Shown piece by piece: positions 24,656-37,439 of a stretch of DNA of 64,000 bases. The notes under the pieces are model-generated. The model was given only the letters and a program-made list of their open reading frames with translations, ran no database searches and was not told where the DNA came from. Position 1 is the stretch's first letter. Each line of letters begins with the position of its first letter. The position numbers were made by a program, and so were the translations under genes. Origin of the DNA: Pohlia nutans (taxonomy: Eukaryota > Streptophyta > Bryopsida > Bryales > Mniaceae); contig CM040107.1 in the NCBI GenBank assembly GCA_022496805.1, forward strand, positions 16,107,501-16,171,500. Direction: 5' to 3'.

Positions 24656-25829
24656 AAGCCAACAATTCCTGTATCTTATTCCACTTTCGCAAGGCTTAAA
24701 CAATCGATGCTCACGGTGAATTACCCTGAAATATATGAACCGCAACAACCATGACACTTGACCGTATGCCCTTCCAAAAAGCCAATGCCCTCTACACCCC
24801 AATGCGCACAACAAGACAAAATAACCCTGATGCTCACAACCCAGCTGAAATCGATGATTCTAACACACAAGCAAACTGTAGACAACTCAGCGGAAACAAG
24901 CAGCAAGTCAAGTACATTGTCTTCTCACCAACTGCTAGAGTTGTATCGGTATTGTAATGCAACAACCAAGCTCTAATTTTGCCACCAAGCTCTGCTTCTC
25001 GTAGCCGCAAATGCTTGCACTCCTAGCGGCAAGAGCTTGCGCCCCTAGCCGCCAGAGCTTCGGCCCTCATTGCAAAAAAATACGAGAAACACAAAAAAAT
25101 TCCGCCCGGTGAGATTCACTATCAGTCAAAAAGCTACATTCGCTGCGAAAAGCAATATTCTCTGTCAGTCGCTCTTTTGTCTTTTTTGCCACATGTCCTA
25201 AACCGATTGGCACACTATGTACAAACAGTCCACTCTGTACAATACCAGTACAACTCCAAACCCTAATCGTTTTTGAGAGGCAGATGGTGAAAGGAGGGCT
25301 AAAACCTCCGATACTCCATTTTGGAGAGAAATAATAATTTTTTTCGAAATCCATTGACAAGCCCCTCTGCAACTTAAGGTATTTTAATACATTGTGAAAA
25401 AAAAAACCAAAACATGACTTTTAACACATGTTTTGGCGCATTAATTGTAAATGTCCTATTTGTAGGATTTTGCATTATATATTTCTTTTAGGCATATAGG
25501 AATGGTTGAATATGGTAGTTGATGATTGGAATTTTGAATATGAATTTTCAAAATATAAGAATTCAAACTATAACTTCACAAAATGAGTACAATTATGTTA
25601 GCACTGAAATTGTGACAGTACAAACATTAAATGTTTGTACTCATTATGATGAATTAGTGAATGCAAGTCAATTCTAATCAAGCAACCTTTAATGAATGCG
25701 AGATGTAAAATTACGCCTAGTCATCAATTTTTATAAATTATACCCAAAAATAGGGTAAAATTGGCTTAAACTTGCACCCTGCCCTAAAATGCTGCCGTGA
25801 GTGCGATTTTGTACAACCGTAGTGTGCTT
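24656..25829. other. Non-coding, no gene seen
   Basis: Mixed AT-rich flank. GTAC words continue to about 25.8 kb, which I take as the right margin of the GTAC-rich zone. No ORF with coding character. Confidence 0.45.
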
Positions 25830-28800
25830 TCACCCACCACCTGAAGTCCCCACCACCCCTACCTCACACGCGCTACGTCCGATGTCATCGAACTCAAGAA
25901 AATCCTCTTCCTCAATGACATGCTCGCGAACTTCATCCCGCAAGGTCGGTCCATCCGAAGGAGAATGCTCGTCCCGCGGAAGAGGTGTGGGCGCATTCGT
26001 GATTGGTGGGACATTGACGGAGCATCCATCAGGTGGGATGGGGAAAACATGAGTTGTGCCCACGAAATCATTTGTCGTTGTCCCACAGATGCTCAGGTAA
26101 CGCTGATCAAGGTTATATTAGGCAATTGGCTGAATCATTGGGATAGCTGATTGAAGATAATTGCCAAGGCCGAATAAAGCTGTTTCCAGTTGGCCAAACT
26201 TCTCCCGAGTTTCAGACTGACTGCTCACGACTATCGACTCAATTTTATCAGCTCGTGCATTCTGCGCAACAATATCATCGAGCCTCTGTCTCTCGCGCAC
26301 TGCCTCCTGCCTCTCCCCTCTCCAGCCGCTCAATTATGAGCTCATTCTTCCTGACTGTTGAATTCTTTGACGGCCCGCTTCTCTTCCTTCTCCTTCAGCT
26401 TCTGCGCCCGCTTCTCTTCCTTGCTGAGAGTAGCGCTGAGGCACTCAACCTTCACTCTGGGCTGTGATGGCTCACCGACCTCTTCAGGCTCCATTGGACC
26501 CACGAGAAGATCAACATCGTTAGGAACTGGAGATTCCGGCTCCTCTGTAAAGTCGTAGAACTTGATCTCAACATTGTCCTCAGGCGTGTCCTCCGGTCTC
26601 CATACTCCCTTCTTCCACCAGGCGTCATATTTGCCCTTGAACACGTGACCAGAGGTCCGATTCAAGAGACGAACGGTTGCAGCCGATTCGACAAGAGTCG
26701 GGACCGCTGGACCACTCAAATTCTCCTCACGGGCTAGTGGGGCATTCTCAACCTTAATCCCCAAATTCGTAGGCTCGGGATCGTCGTAGTCATTGCCGCC
26801 TTCCTCGTGGCCCTCCTCCTCATTGCCGCCATCACTGTCGCCCTCCTTACTATCAGATGTCCCGGATTCATGTGGCATGCGCTCCTGCCCCAGCTGAACA
26901 TCGTAGTCGCCATCCGATTCATGATCCGTTGGCTTGGCTTGATTGTTGACATACTTCTTGCGCTTCTCCTGACGAGCTGAGTCCTTATTAGTACTATCGT
27001 TGTCTTCAAATGATTCGCCGACAGGCAGCGGGGTCTCAGCCGTTGTCTAAGCAGCGTTTAGCTCGACTCGAGTTAAATCAGCACCGCTCGTCTGCTCCCG
27101 GCGCTTGCGTTGCAGGTGCGGTTCACGACCCTCCACGTCACCCTCGCGATTGCATTTGGCATAATTTGCCAATAGAGATCTTTGAACCGATGGCGGACCA
27201 CGTACGGCAACGGCTCTAGACCGACGACCGCCATCACTTGGCGGCAGGGAAGAAGCCCGCCCAGTCGCTGCACCCTACGGAGTGAGACCGCGACCGCGAC
27301 CACCGCGAGGAGCAGAAGAAGACCGACCCGCACCACGACCATGAGACCCGGACGCAACACGACCACGAGAGGGAGCGCGCCGACTATCGGTTGGAACAGG
27401 CACGTTTGACCAGTCGATGACCGGGGCATCAAGACGATGGGAGACGTGCCAAACGGATTCGGAGGCCTCCGGGGAGACCAACTTTGCCGTCGGGGTCAAA
27501 GGGCCAGCATGCGACTCGATATCGTCCTCTGAGAGCGAAGATGAACTATCACCATCGTCAACGGGTCGTCTAGCAGATGATTTTTGCGATGCTCCACGCG
27601 CGCTCTTCTTTGTTCCCCTACTGGACTTGCCCTTCCTACCCCCTGCATTTCCCGAACCAGGTTTGGGCCCGAGGTTGGCAGCGGGATTGACATAAGCGGC
27701 CACGCTAAAGTCATTGTAATCCAAGTCCCGATAGTCCGTAGCCGTCTTCACGTAAACATCAGCCTCAGAGGCATTGAGAACAACGTGCGTCTCGAGCTGA
27801 CACATCTGCGGAACATGCAAATCAAAAATGTAAGTAGAAGAATGGTAATACTAACGTAAAACACGATTAACAAGGGATTCAAAGCACTAATCCAAAGTTT
27901 AGCTTGAATCGAGCTAATTATCAATCAAAGGCTTCAGAACAAGAGTCAGGCACACATATGTGAGAGGAATTCACATCCAGTTTGGGGTGCAGTTTTTGCT
28001 CGATTCAACCTAAACAAATGATTGCAAAGAAAGGTGCAGAGGAACATACAATTCCCACCAGCATGGGCTTGGATGCCGCCATCAACGACAAAAATTTATC
28101 GTTGGGAAAAGAGAACATTTTCAAAACACGACAGTAGAATTCCAAGCGCAGCTCCGTCATCCTTACGCCAAAGTCGTGTTCCTTGTACATACCGGCCTTC
28201 GGGAGCATAGAAAGTGGGCGGAATTCGGTCCAGAATATCGCCCATATTGCTTCCCTTCTTTACAAGAAAGAGCAAGGGAACCATATGCTTCTCTAACACC
28301 TTACCCTCCGGGATACCGTTCAGGCGCTCCTTACTGCATGGCATATAGTACGAAGCCTTGTGTGCATACTCATCCTTTATTTTGTTCGCGTATACAATGG
28401 CTTCGCACTGTCGATCAACGTTCTCGGTTATCCAGAGCCAAACATGGGGGTTCTTCAAAGACGGGTCCGACACTGTGTCCATGTACGTATCAAGGAACTC
28501 TTTGAAGTAGGGATTCTCTATATCATCCGATTTACTTCCAGTGCCACGAACACAACGGAGATCGATGATGCCAATGGCACACCTGGAGTCGCCCCATGCA
28601 TAATCTTTGTCCCATGCGCCGAATTTAAACTTCGATGAGTCGAAAAGTCCAGTGTGAAGAACCAGAGTACGCGGTTCAAATTTCCCCATGCTATCCAAAA
28701 ATTTGTTGAAGAATTCCGCTGCGTACTCGGAAATCTCTTCCACACTCTTATTCTTCGCCTTCTTCTGCCGATACGCGGAGAAGAAGGAATTACCCGGAAC

Positions 28801-31120
28801 AGAGAGTAGCATCGCCATTGTCTGACGCGACAAATTGTAATCCACCTTGAACAGCTTCCACTTGTCTGCGTCAAAATTCCACTCGGAATCGAACAACCCA
28901 AGCGACGGCTGCAGATTCTGCAACTCCTTGGCGACGGTGTTCTTCTTCTTCCGGTCTCAACCCACTGCTTTGCGGACATGCAGTGGAAATAGTTCTTCGT
29001 GGGTTTCTTCACAGTCACGTTCGGATACTTCAATGTTCGACCAGGAGTCTCGTTCAGAAGATGCAACGCCATTACCTTCAAATTCCGTTCGCCCACCTGG
29101 TCCATCGCCTTAAAGAACTTCCGGTTCAAAGTAAATTTCTTTGAAGCTGACTCCCAATCCTTGGCGTGATTGAATTTCACTTCAGTGTCGGGGTTCATCA
29201 ACTCTCCCATTCCGTAATCGACGATGAACCTCGCCCACAACTGGTAGACCTCCTCTGAAGAGGTAATAATGAGTAGCTTGTTCCGGAGGTCCGAAGGTCT
29301 CATAATCTTGTCCTTTGCATTGTTCGTGTTGATGCTCACGAACCGCTTCACCATTGCAGCCGCAAATTCCTGTACCAATGAAACTGTTGTGAGAGAGTGC
29401 AGAACGGTAAGCCATAAAAGCGAGGCTTAAAATGCAAACTTTAGCTTGAGTCGAGCTAAACCAACCACGACCTTCCAGCCCTAATAAAAAACCAAATATA
29501 AGGGAGAGAGGGATCAAGTGTTGCCACGCTGGAACAATACGTACCTCATAGTTTTTCCGGTTTACTTTTTCATTGGCCGATTCACGACCGTGGGGCTTCT
29601 TCACCTTCAAAGGATGCCCATAGTCCACCCAAACACTCTTGACCCCCATGATATTCGTTGCCCATGAAGGAGTGAAAATGCCTGCATTGTTTGAAATGTT
29701 TGCCATTGCGGAAACTTTCATAATCTTGGCCGCCTTCTTATGCCAAACAATGTGTGCCCTCCACGTCTTCAGCGCTTTGATTTTTGCATCGTCAACTTTC
29801 TGATCGCGGATCAACTCCTTTGCAGCTTCAACATGATGCTGCCCGTCCATGATCCGAAACCTACAAGACGAGCGTACTAGCTCATTCCAATCCCATTCCT
29901 CCGGCGCCTCATCAAGAATAGGCATAATGCAAATTGTCTGCCTGCCACTGACATACACTGCATGGGTAAGGATATTCTTGTAGTGCGCTACTCCAGACCC
30001 CTGCAGCGATCGGATAATGTATCTCTCTTCCGCACAGTCCAGGCGGTCGATGTCAACATCCACCGGCTTGTCCCTACCAAAGATATAAAAGCCTGCGCAC
30101 TTCTCCCAATACTCTTGGAGTGACTTGGGGGCTTCCTCGTAATCAATTTCTTTCTCGTTCACCGCCGCCTTCATTGTAGGATTCACGGAAGTCAGTGCGC
30201 TGTCACCCATGCTTCCTCTAGATCGTTTGGAGCCAGAATTGCACGCATCTAGGTCCGGGCGCTTGTTACTCGGACCGCCGGAATTGCTCCAGGTGTCCCC
30301 AAACCCGATCGAGCGGTCCTTGACGTAGACCTCGCCTGCAATACAAGCAAGCCTGGCCTCCTGGATGGTGCCTTTCCCTTCCGGCGTGCTTCGAATTCGG
30401 ACAGTGACTTCCAAATCTGAGCAGTATACGGACTGTAGGACTTAACAAAGGCCTTTGGAGAGGTGACGACGGGGAGTAACTTGGTCTCAAGATGATGAAT
30501 TTGAGACGGCTCCGCCTTCCTATTCAAATAATATTGGACCAAATTGTGGGAGAAGCTGACTTCATTGGGCACGATGGTGAATACATAAGTGGACACCTCA
30601 GACCTCTCGAACTTAACAAGGAGGTAGGCATCCTCAGACATCACGAGAGAAATATACGCATCCAGACAGAGAGGAAGGAACGCCCCCCCATGCACCCCTG
30701 ACTGTTGATAGAAGAGAAAGTGGGTTTTATCCTTGGGTCTAATTGACCAGGACATGATAGAACTCTGCCTGGTTATCCACAAGTTCCCCCATGTCTCAAA
30801 GTCCAAGGCAATCGGTCCAAGCGGGTAGGAGGTCTCCACCCGGAAGATATGGAGAAGGCCCTCGAGAGTCCTCCTGTCAAATGACTCCGTTACCTGCAAA
30901 TCAAAGTATAAACATTGAACAAATTAGCTCGACACGAGCTAAACTGAAACCAGCAGATGGTAATAAAACAGAAAACTTCAAGAACATGGCGCCGAGTAGG
31001 ACTTACATTAGGAACAGCTGGTTCCTCCTGCACTGCCATGTCGACTTCAGAGTCAGGCTCTCCAGCAGGAGGATTGTGGTCTTCCCGAACGATTCTTGCA
31101 CACGTTGTTGTCCGTGCCAT
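25830..31120 (-). pseudogene. ParB-like / methyltransferase-fold protein of zone B, frameshifted
   Basis: Exon 1 is 31120-31007 (ATG 31120); exon 2 starts at 30893. The next frame block runs to 29545 (GAG|GTACGT) and resumes at 29369. Frame changes near 30.35, 28.95 and 28.1 kb look like small indels. Order: an N-terminal domain shared with the ORF at 43.4 kb (LDFETWGNLW...); FRIMDGQHHVEAAKEL, close to the ParB/DGQHR signature; LGLFDSEWN in the place of the methyltransferase DPPW/DPPY motif; then FLSLMAASKPML joined over an intron to ETHVVLNASEADVYVKTA, which looks like a degenerate SAM-binding motif I. A basic RG-rich segment, an acidic stretch and a coiled coil (26.1-26.4 kb) follow. ParB plus DNA-methyltransferase fusions are known from bacterial mobile elements. 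The altered catalytic motif suggests DNA binding rather than methylation. Family calls are mine by eye. Confidence 0.5.
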
Positions 31121-31362
31121 AACTGTAAATCAGTACAATATCTGGTACGTTAGCTTAACGAGCGATTTCAAGACATCTGACCAATTAATAAAGCATGTTC
31201 ACGGGACATTTAGCTCGATTGGAGCTAAAAAGACAAACTCAAGACTAACACAATCGTCCAGAGCACGAAGGGGCTTCGAAAACTATGACAAAGGATAATC
31301 AGCTTATGATGCTGGAATTCTAACGATTAGAGTGAAGACATTTAGCTCGAATCGAGCTAAAT
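27057..31362. promoter_or_regulatory. Zone B palindromes in introns and 5' flank of the ParB/methyltransferase-like gene
   Basis: Copies or near-copies of the zone B palindrome (arm TTTAGCTCGA) lie at about 27057-27077, 27898-27919, 29441-29461, 30921-30943, 31210-31230 and 31341-31362. At least three of these are in introns of the minus-strand gene, so they have dispersed through the element and are not confined to its ends. Confidence 0.75.
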
Positions 31363-31484
31363 TGATTATTGTCATAGTTGAATATTGTATAAGCGCAGCG
31401 CAATATACCCTTAAGCAAATCTAACAGCTCGTCCGTTCAGACTTTATCAATTTGAAAACATCTAATACTACGAATTTGACAATA

Positions 31485-32105
31485 TTTAGCTTGAATCGAG
31501 CTTAATTGTCGATGAATAATTAATGTATAGGTTGTTTGAAGGAAATCGTAGCTTTCATTATCGCAAAATACAGTAAGAATCAAGTGCATTGCAGGATGGA
31601 AGCGTCGATTTAGCTCGAGTCGAGCTAAATTCTTCAGTGATTCGGATTGTGATCCTGGCAAATTCAATGATGTTATACTACATTGTAGCACAATTAGCTC
31701 GAGTCGAGCTAAAAATTCATTTTTGCCTCGGAATAACCGTAGTAATTGAACAAAACTTGGAATGAAATGCATAAATTTTAGCTCGACTTGAGCTAAACTG
31801 ACACATCCGGGGCCCAGTAACTCAATTTCATGGCATCCATGTTTATGAGTATGAGTATATTTAGCTCGAATCGAGCTAAATTGCTGATGAATACTTAATG
31901 TATATGTTGTTTCTAATGAAATCAGAGCATTTGTTATCGTTGAATACATATAGAATGACGTGCATTGAATGAACAGAGTGTTGAATTAGCTCGAGTCGAG
32001 CTAAAATGGGGTAGTCGAGCTAAACGAGCATTGAGCTAAATGAGCTTCGAGCTAAATGAGCATCGAGCTAAATGAGCTTCGAGCTAAATGAGCATCGAGC
32101 TAATT
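31485..32105. repeat. Zone B palindrome array, left cluster
   Basis: Palindromes with 9-11 base arms around one central base at about 31485, 31608-31630 (perfect, arms ATTTAGCTCGA and TCGAGCTAAAT), 31694-31712, 31777, 31859-31881 and 31984. A half-site array follows at 32011-32104: about six tandem units of 16-17 bases, GAGC(A/T)TCGAGCTAAAT. The segment 31485-31600 recurs, diverged, at 31860-31975, so the cluster has grown by tandem duplication while the palindromes stayed intact. Confidence 0.85.
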
Positions 32106-34000
32106 GTCTACTGAAGAAGAATTGCATATCCAGACCTTGTCCACTACTTTATGACACAAAATAAGCATGAGAGAATCATACCAGCTGAACGAATACGCGT
32201 AGACGAGGCAAACACCCTGCAATTTGCAATCTGGATTTATAGTACTAGCAAAAAACCTAGAGTTTCCAACTCCTTCAAACCTTAGAAACCCTAAGCCTTG
32301 TGAACACCCTAATAGCACACTGTAGAGCGCACAATGAAACCCAAAACCCCTAAAGCAGCATCAGGAGCAAGCAAATGAGTAATAGTGAATCCTACACCCT
32401 AAAGCAGCAGTAGCAAGCGCGAGCGGCAACAACTGGAGCGAGCGACAACAACTAGAGCGAGCGAGCGCCAGAAAAAACCCTAAACTAGAGCAAGCAAGTG
32501 TGAGCGGAGGCAGCAAAAGAGCATGACCAATGAGCGAGCGAGCAAGCGAGAGTGAGAGGCAGCAAGAGCACGAGCCTGAGCAAGCGAGCAAGCGGAGGCA
32601 GCGAGAGCGCGAGCGTGAGCAAGTGTGTGCAGTGACAACTGTTCACTGTCGTGATGGGGAAGACGATGCCCGTTTTCGAGGTTGCTCGCTTGAACGGGCT
32701 GGTCAATGCTTCCCGTGGGGGCACGTGGGGTCACACTACTGGCTCGGGCCCGAGCACCCCTGCTTGTCGTACAGGTGCCCGCAGCCAAAGCGGCTGCCCG
32801 GTGCCCGGCATGACATGCAGTCATCTCTCCCATTTTACGTCGCTACCACCCCCAGTCTCGCAGCATTTCCTCTAATTCTCTTGCGCGCTTGTTCTTCCTC
32901 TGCTGCCGCCTGTTTATGCTAGTAGATACTGACCGTCCGCTGCACTGCTGGTACTTTGCTTGAATTGTGTGTATTGTCTTCTGAATTTGGTTGTTTCCGT
33001 CACTGTTTCCTTGTGGCTGCAGTTTCTGCAAACCTCTGTCGATAATTTTAGGTGAGTACTTCTACGGTCTCTTGTTTAGCTTGTTGTCCACTTTAGCCCC
33101 TTGCATTCCTGTGAAGCACTGTTCTAAGAGCGATAATATTGTCAAGTGTTGATCATTATTTAAGTTTGAGAGGTGATTCAAGTTGAATGTTTTTTTTTGC
33201 TGGTTTTTTATTTTACCATGTTTAGTCTGGCAGTTGGTTCAAGGTTTAGTTGCAGGTTTCATTGTAGTGATTACACACTCTCATTCAAGGTAAGCACTAA
33301 CGTTTGAATGTGAGTCTGTCAGTGGGTCCTTGTAAACTAATAATTGTGACTGTGGTGGAATGTGAGACTGAGTAGTTATAAGAAAACCATTAATTCTGTG
33401 AGTTTTAGTGACTATCCCCTCTTCACGTGGAGGACGGTGCACACTTATCCTAAACTAAGGATCTGACTAGTACTAATCTGGAAATGCGAGTCTGTGGATC
33501 ATTCTGAACTGAGGTGAGTCTTTTTGACTTCCAACGCCTGGTTTCAGTTATTTAATTTATGCTTTCAATTCAGTTCGGGGGATTGTTTGTGTGTTCACGT
33601 GCAGGACTCACGGTGTTCTTTTAGCTCGATACCGTTGTTTAGCTCGATAGCGTGTTTTAGCTTGTTTTCTAAACTAGTTTTGAATGTTGTGTCTGTTTTT
33701 TGACTTCTTTCAATTCATTTATGACAAATGCTTAAGTTTCTGAAGTTTTGGTTTCAATTTTCTAAGTTCTTATGACCTTCATGCCATCCAGTTGAAAATA
33801 GTAACAATGGTGTTACAGTAACAGTTGTATAGTATTTCAAAAAGGAAAATCGTAGTCTTTTCAGTCTGAGGGAAAATCTTAATCATTAGAATGTTTGATA
33901 ATTATACAATCGCCGGCATTGAATATGCAGGTACTAAGTATCATCAAGTGTGCACTCATTTCCAAATATTGTGTATAATTACCATTGATTGTGTATAATC
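32106..34000. other. Non-coding, GAGC-rich tract, possible 5' region of B3 gene
   Basis: A GAGC/AGCG-rich low-complexity tract lies at about 32400-32640. After it a more GC-rich stretch (32640-32930) has short ORFs on both strands, none convincing. Down to 34.0 kb the DNA looks like 5' untranslated or intron sequence of the B3 gene, with two half-palindromes near 33620-33660 (TTTAGCTCGATA). Confidence 0.45.
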
Positions 34001-35260
34001 ATGACATTACCGTTAAGCATACCAAACGGGGAGGGAAATCCGTCCGCGACCAGATTTGATTGTCTACTCCAAGTCGCGACGAAGTTCTACAAAGAGTCCA
34101 GTCTCCCGTTCTTCCACAAGACTGTCACCCGGTCGATGGTCATCGCGCTTGTGAGCGGGCCGTGGGGGTTCAGCATGGTAACCCTAAACTCTGCCCATTT
34201 AGCTGGATTCGAGCTAAAACCGAAAGTGCGCGATATTTGATTGTAGTCCTTTTTCAATTCTGGTTGCAGGTTGAATTAGCTCGACTCGAGCTAAAACGCA
34301 AACTGCGCGAGTATTTAGCTCGATTAGAGCTAAATCAGTCTATTAATGCTGGACTTTTGTAAATGTTGTTTTAGTCGAGTAGTCGAGCTAAATGTCTGTC
34401 ATTGGTTGTCTTGTAGGAGATTCCTTTCAAATTTGTTGAGGACTATGGGTCAAATTTCCGTGAAGACGTCACCTTTAGATTGGAAAGAGATCCTGCAAAA
34501 ATTTTGCCAATTCGATTGACAGTAACTAAATTTTTTAAACATCTGAGACGGTGCCGAGTGTTTCCTTATGGTCACGGTGGCCTGAAAACTTTCATACTCG
34601 ACACCAACATCGGAGTGGGCGATCACTTGTTCTTTTCTTTGAGGGCACACTCAGAGTTTCACGTGCGCATTTTGCGGAACCAGAGTATCGTGGAAAGCCC
34701 AATATGAAAAACGTGCAGGTTTGCACTCCACTACCCTCGATTCGTAGTCAACGTCGTTCAATGGCACTTATCCCTTGACCCTGGACACGCCAACCGAGAT
34801 GATATGATGATATTGGTAAAGCCACCTTTGTTTTTGTGAATTATAGAACTTTTAGTCAAACATTTGTAAAGGAAAGAATATAATCATATTTCCTATACTT
34901 TGAGATTTAAAAAAAAAATCCTTTATTATTATTTTATTTTTGTTTTATTTAAGAGTGTTCACAATTTGGTCATCGACGTATGCGCAGAGGATTCCTGGAA
35001 GATTCTGGGACTCGAATAGCCGCATGATCCATGGAGACGAGGTCTACATCTTTGGCCCAAAGAACATGGCCTTGATGGCGGTTAAATTGGAGCGCACAAC
35101 TCAGATATTAGAAGACAGCACTGAATTGAAGGTCACAGCGCGGCTAGCATCAGGGTGAGAGACCTTCGTTGTCACCAATCAGTTGTGTGCGGGAGACATC
35201 ATCGAGTTTACTTTAATCAACCCGAATATGTTTAGGGTAGATGTCTTAGACCGCGTCTAA
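34001..35260 (+). pseudogene. Protein with two plant B3-type DNA-binding domains, disrupted
   Basis: Exon 1 34001-34177 (ATG 34001; SMVIALVSGPWGFSM) ends at ATG|GTAACC. The next exon starts at 34417 after TTGTAG and encodes a B3-like domain (IPFKFVEDYG ... RCRVFPYGHGGLKTFI ... IGVGDHLFFSL ... FHVRILR). A further exon from about 34957 encodes a second (RIPGRFWD ... EVYIFGP ... VKLERTTQIL ... LCAGDIIEFTL ... FRVDVL). B3 domains are plant DNA-binding folds; two per chain recall the REM group. In-frame TGAs lie near 34705 and at 35156-35158. The second falls exactly where the conserved GW of a B3 domain is expected, so TGG to TGA is likely. Zone B palindromes sit in its intron (about 34197, 34275, 34313, 34371). 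It may be a captured host regulator. Confidence 0.65.
34190..34395. promoter_or_regulatory. Zone B palindromes in intron of B3 gene
   Basis: Four copies within 200 bases: about 34197-34217 (TTTAGCTGGATTCGAGCTAA), 34275-34295, 34313-34333 and a partial one near 34371-34391. All are in the first intron. Confidence 0.8.
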
Positions 35261-36522
35261 AACATTTACTTTGAACCACGGAGTTTTTTTGGCAATCCTT
35301 TCTAGTCAGACAAGAGATTTTTGGAACAAACAATTCTCTCTACTATAGTTGATTGTGACCGACACATTATGCAAATCAGACAATGGGTTGAAATTGCAGT
35401 ACTCCTGTAATACTCCTTATTACAAGACCGTTTTCACTCTATGTGATATACGTCGCTTTTATTCTAATGTACCACATTGTCTCTTTTTCCCACTATGATT
35501 GTCAAGTATTCAGCTAGTACATTCAGTGAGCATTTCCTTAAACGATATAAGGTAGAGGAATGAAAAGTATAATACTCAATTAATTATTTCATTGGCCCCC
35601 CTTAAATACCCATTGTACTCTCATAACTATAAAATCATCTAACATTTACACGAATTGGCTTCCCCAAGGTTTAGGGTTGTACTGCACCCTAAACCACCAT
35701 GTCTCATATTACTACTTTGTGCTAATTATAATATTATTAGTAATATCAATTATACTTGTTATATTAGAAGCTCGATTAGATATTCATAGCAGCGATATAT
35801 ATTTGGAAATTCTATATTATGAACGTCAAACTTTGAATATTAAGAAATTACCATAAATTAAAAACAAATTTATACACATACATGTTCACTACAGTGCTCC
35901 ATTGAGGTTGTTTGTTTATATCCCAAGTCTAAATTCTTATTGTCTAATTATTATTAGTTGTGCTAGTTATATTAGCAATGTACTGGTTTAGGGTTGAGGT
36001 TATAAAGATAACTTATTCATACAGTACTGAACAACCTCATGAACTAATAAGGTATGATATAAGAAGTTATGAAAAGTAATTTTCTAGTAGTTACAGGCAT
36101 TTTTCTGAAACTGTGTTTTTTGACTAGGATTTGCAAATGGAAGAAATAAATACAAGTCCCTCGATTCCATCATCCAATAACAAGACCGAACACTAGACCA
36201 TTTAATATGATATGTACTACCCTCTTGTTAGTATGATATGTAGTACCCTCTTGTTAGTACTATGGAACTATAGAATAACTGTAGAATAACTATGTTCTGA
36301 AATGTCAAAGTAATATTGTATATATTGTTCGAAATCGTAGTGTTATAAGAAATTAATTTACATATGTTTTAAGATGTGCACAGAAGTCGATCAAACTTTA
36401 ATTTTATGAACTACTCATAAACTATTCTACATTATCTTCAAAATAAATACATAAATAAAAAGAATATATGTATATGTTTATATACATATATATAGAGTTA
36501 CATATATACATATATCGATATG

Positions 36523-36524
<2 letters not shown>

Positions 36525-36594
<70 letters not shown>
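36525..36594. repeat. (TA)n microsatellite
   Basis: An uninterrupted TA dinucleotide run of about 35 units, with shorter TA-rich runs on both sides. Confidence 0.9.
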
Positions 36595-36595
<1 letters not shown>

Positions 36596-37109
36596 TAGGA
36601 CAATTGCGGAACCTCACGTCAGTCTAGAGAATAAGAGATAATTAAAAAGAAATTGGAAAATAAGTCTCAAGTGGATGAGAGGTTTTAGCCCCCTAATGAG
36701 GTCTTCCATAAATCAACTTTAGCTCAACCTCCCTGCCACAATGGTTATGGTTAATGCGGTTGCAGAGTTGATTAGCCCCCCCTATTTTTTCCTAGGTAGA
36801 GTGTCTCAATAATACTCTATATATATTGTTCGAACAAATAGTGTTATAAGAAATTAATATACATATGTTTCTAGATGTGCACAAAAGTGAATCAAACTTT
36901 TATTTTATAAACTAGTTAGCATTGGTTATTCAACAATATCTTCAAAATAAATACATTAAAAAAATAAAATATGTATATGTTTATATATACCTAAATATAC
37001 ATAAATATATATATATATGTAATATATATATTTATATATATGTGATAGGTTTTCACGTGGATGGTTAGGAACGATTGTCTTTTGATAAATATTTAATCTA
37101 TTTCAATGT

Positions 37110-37300
37110 ACCGTAAACTCTAAATTCTAGAACCTAGACCCTAAACTCTAGACCCTAAACTCTAAACCTAGTCTAAAAACCATCAACATAATATTCTAGA
37201 CCCTAAACCCTAGACCCTTAGTACAGCGTAGACCCTAGACCCTAAACTCTAAAACCCTAATCCCTAAAACCCTAGGGCCTAAAACCCTGGTCACTAAGCA
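37110..37300. repeat. Degenerate interstitial telomere-like repeats
   Basis: About twenty imperfect units of CCCTAAA/CCCTAGA type, matching the plant telomere repeat TTTAGGG on the other strand. Heavily mutated, so an old interstitial tract. Confidence 0.75.
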
Positions 37301-37439
37301 TGAATTTCACCAAGTTAACGGATTTTCCTTTATTGCGAGCACCTTCTGTCAGTCTTTCGTGTCAGGAACACCTTTTCTTGCGGATTTCTTTGTTGGCGCC
37401 ATTTGCTCCTTCCGATTTTTCGTTCGCGCCATGTCTTTT

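Larger units (their letters stand above)
35261..37300. other. AT-rich non-coding stretch with duplication, microsatellite and telomere-like tract
   Basis: No gene. A direct duplication of about 180 bases lies at 36313-36495 and 36815-36995 (ttgttcga...gttataagaaattaat...gatgtgcaca). A TA/AT microsatellite of roughly 70 bases lies at about 36525-36594. Degenerate CCCTAAA-type units occupy about 37110-37300. Zone B palindromes are absent across this segment, so it may be a later insertion into zone B. Confidence 0.6.

Noticed and set aside
32480..32922. Overlapping ORFs on both strands near 32.5-32.9 kb
   Set aside because: Composition is driven by the GAGC-rich tract and there are no recognisable domains or splice-supported continuation.
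37110..37300. True chromosome end
   Set aside because: The telomere-like units are degenerate and internal, with element sequence on both sides.
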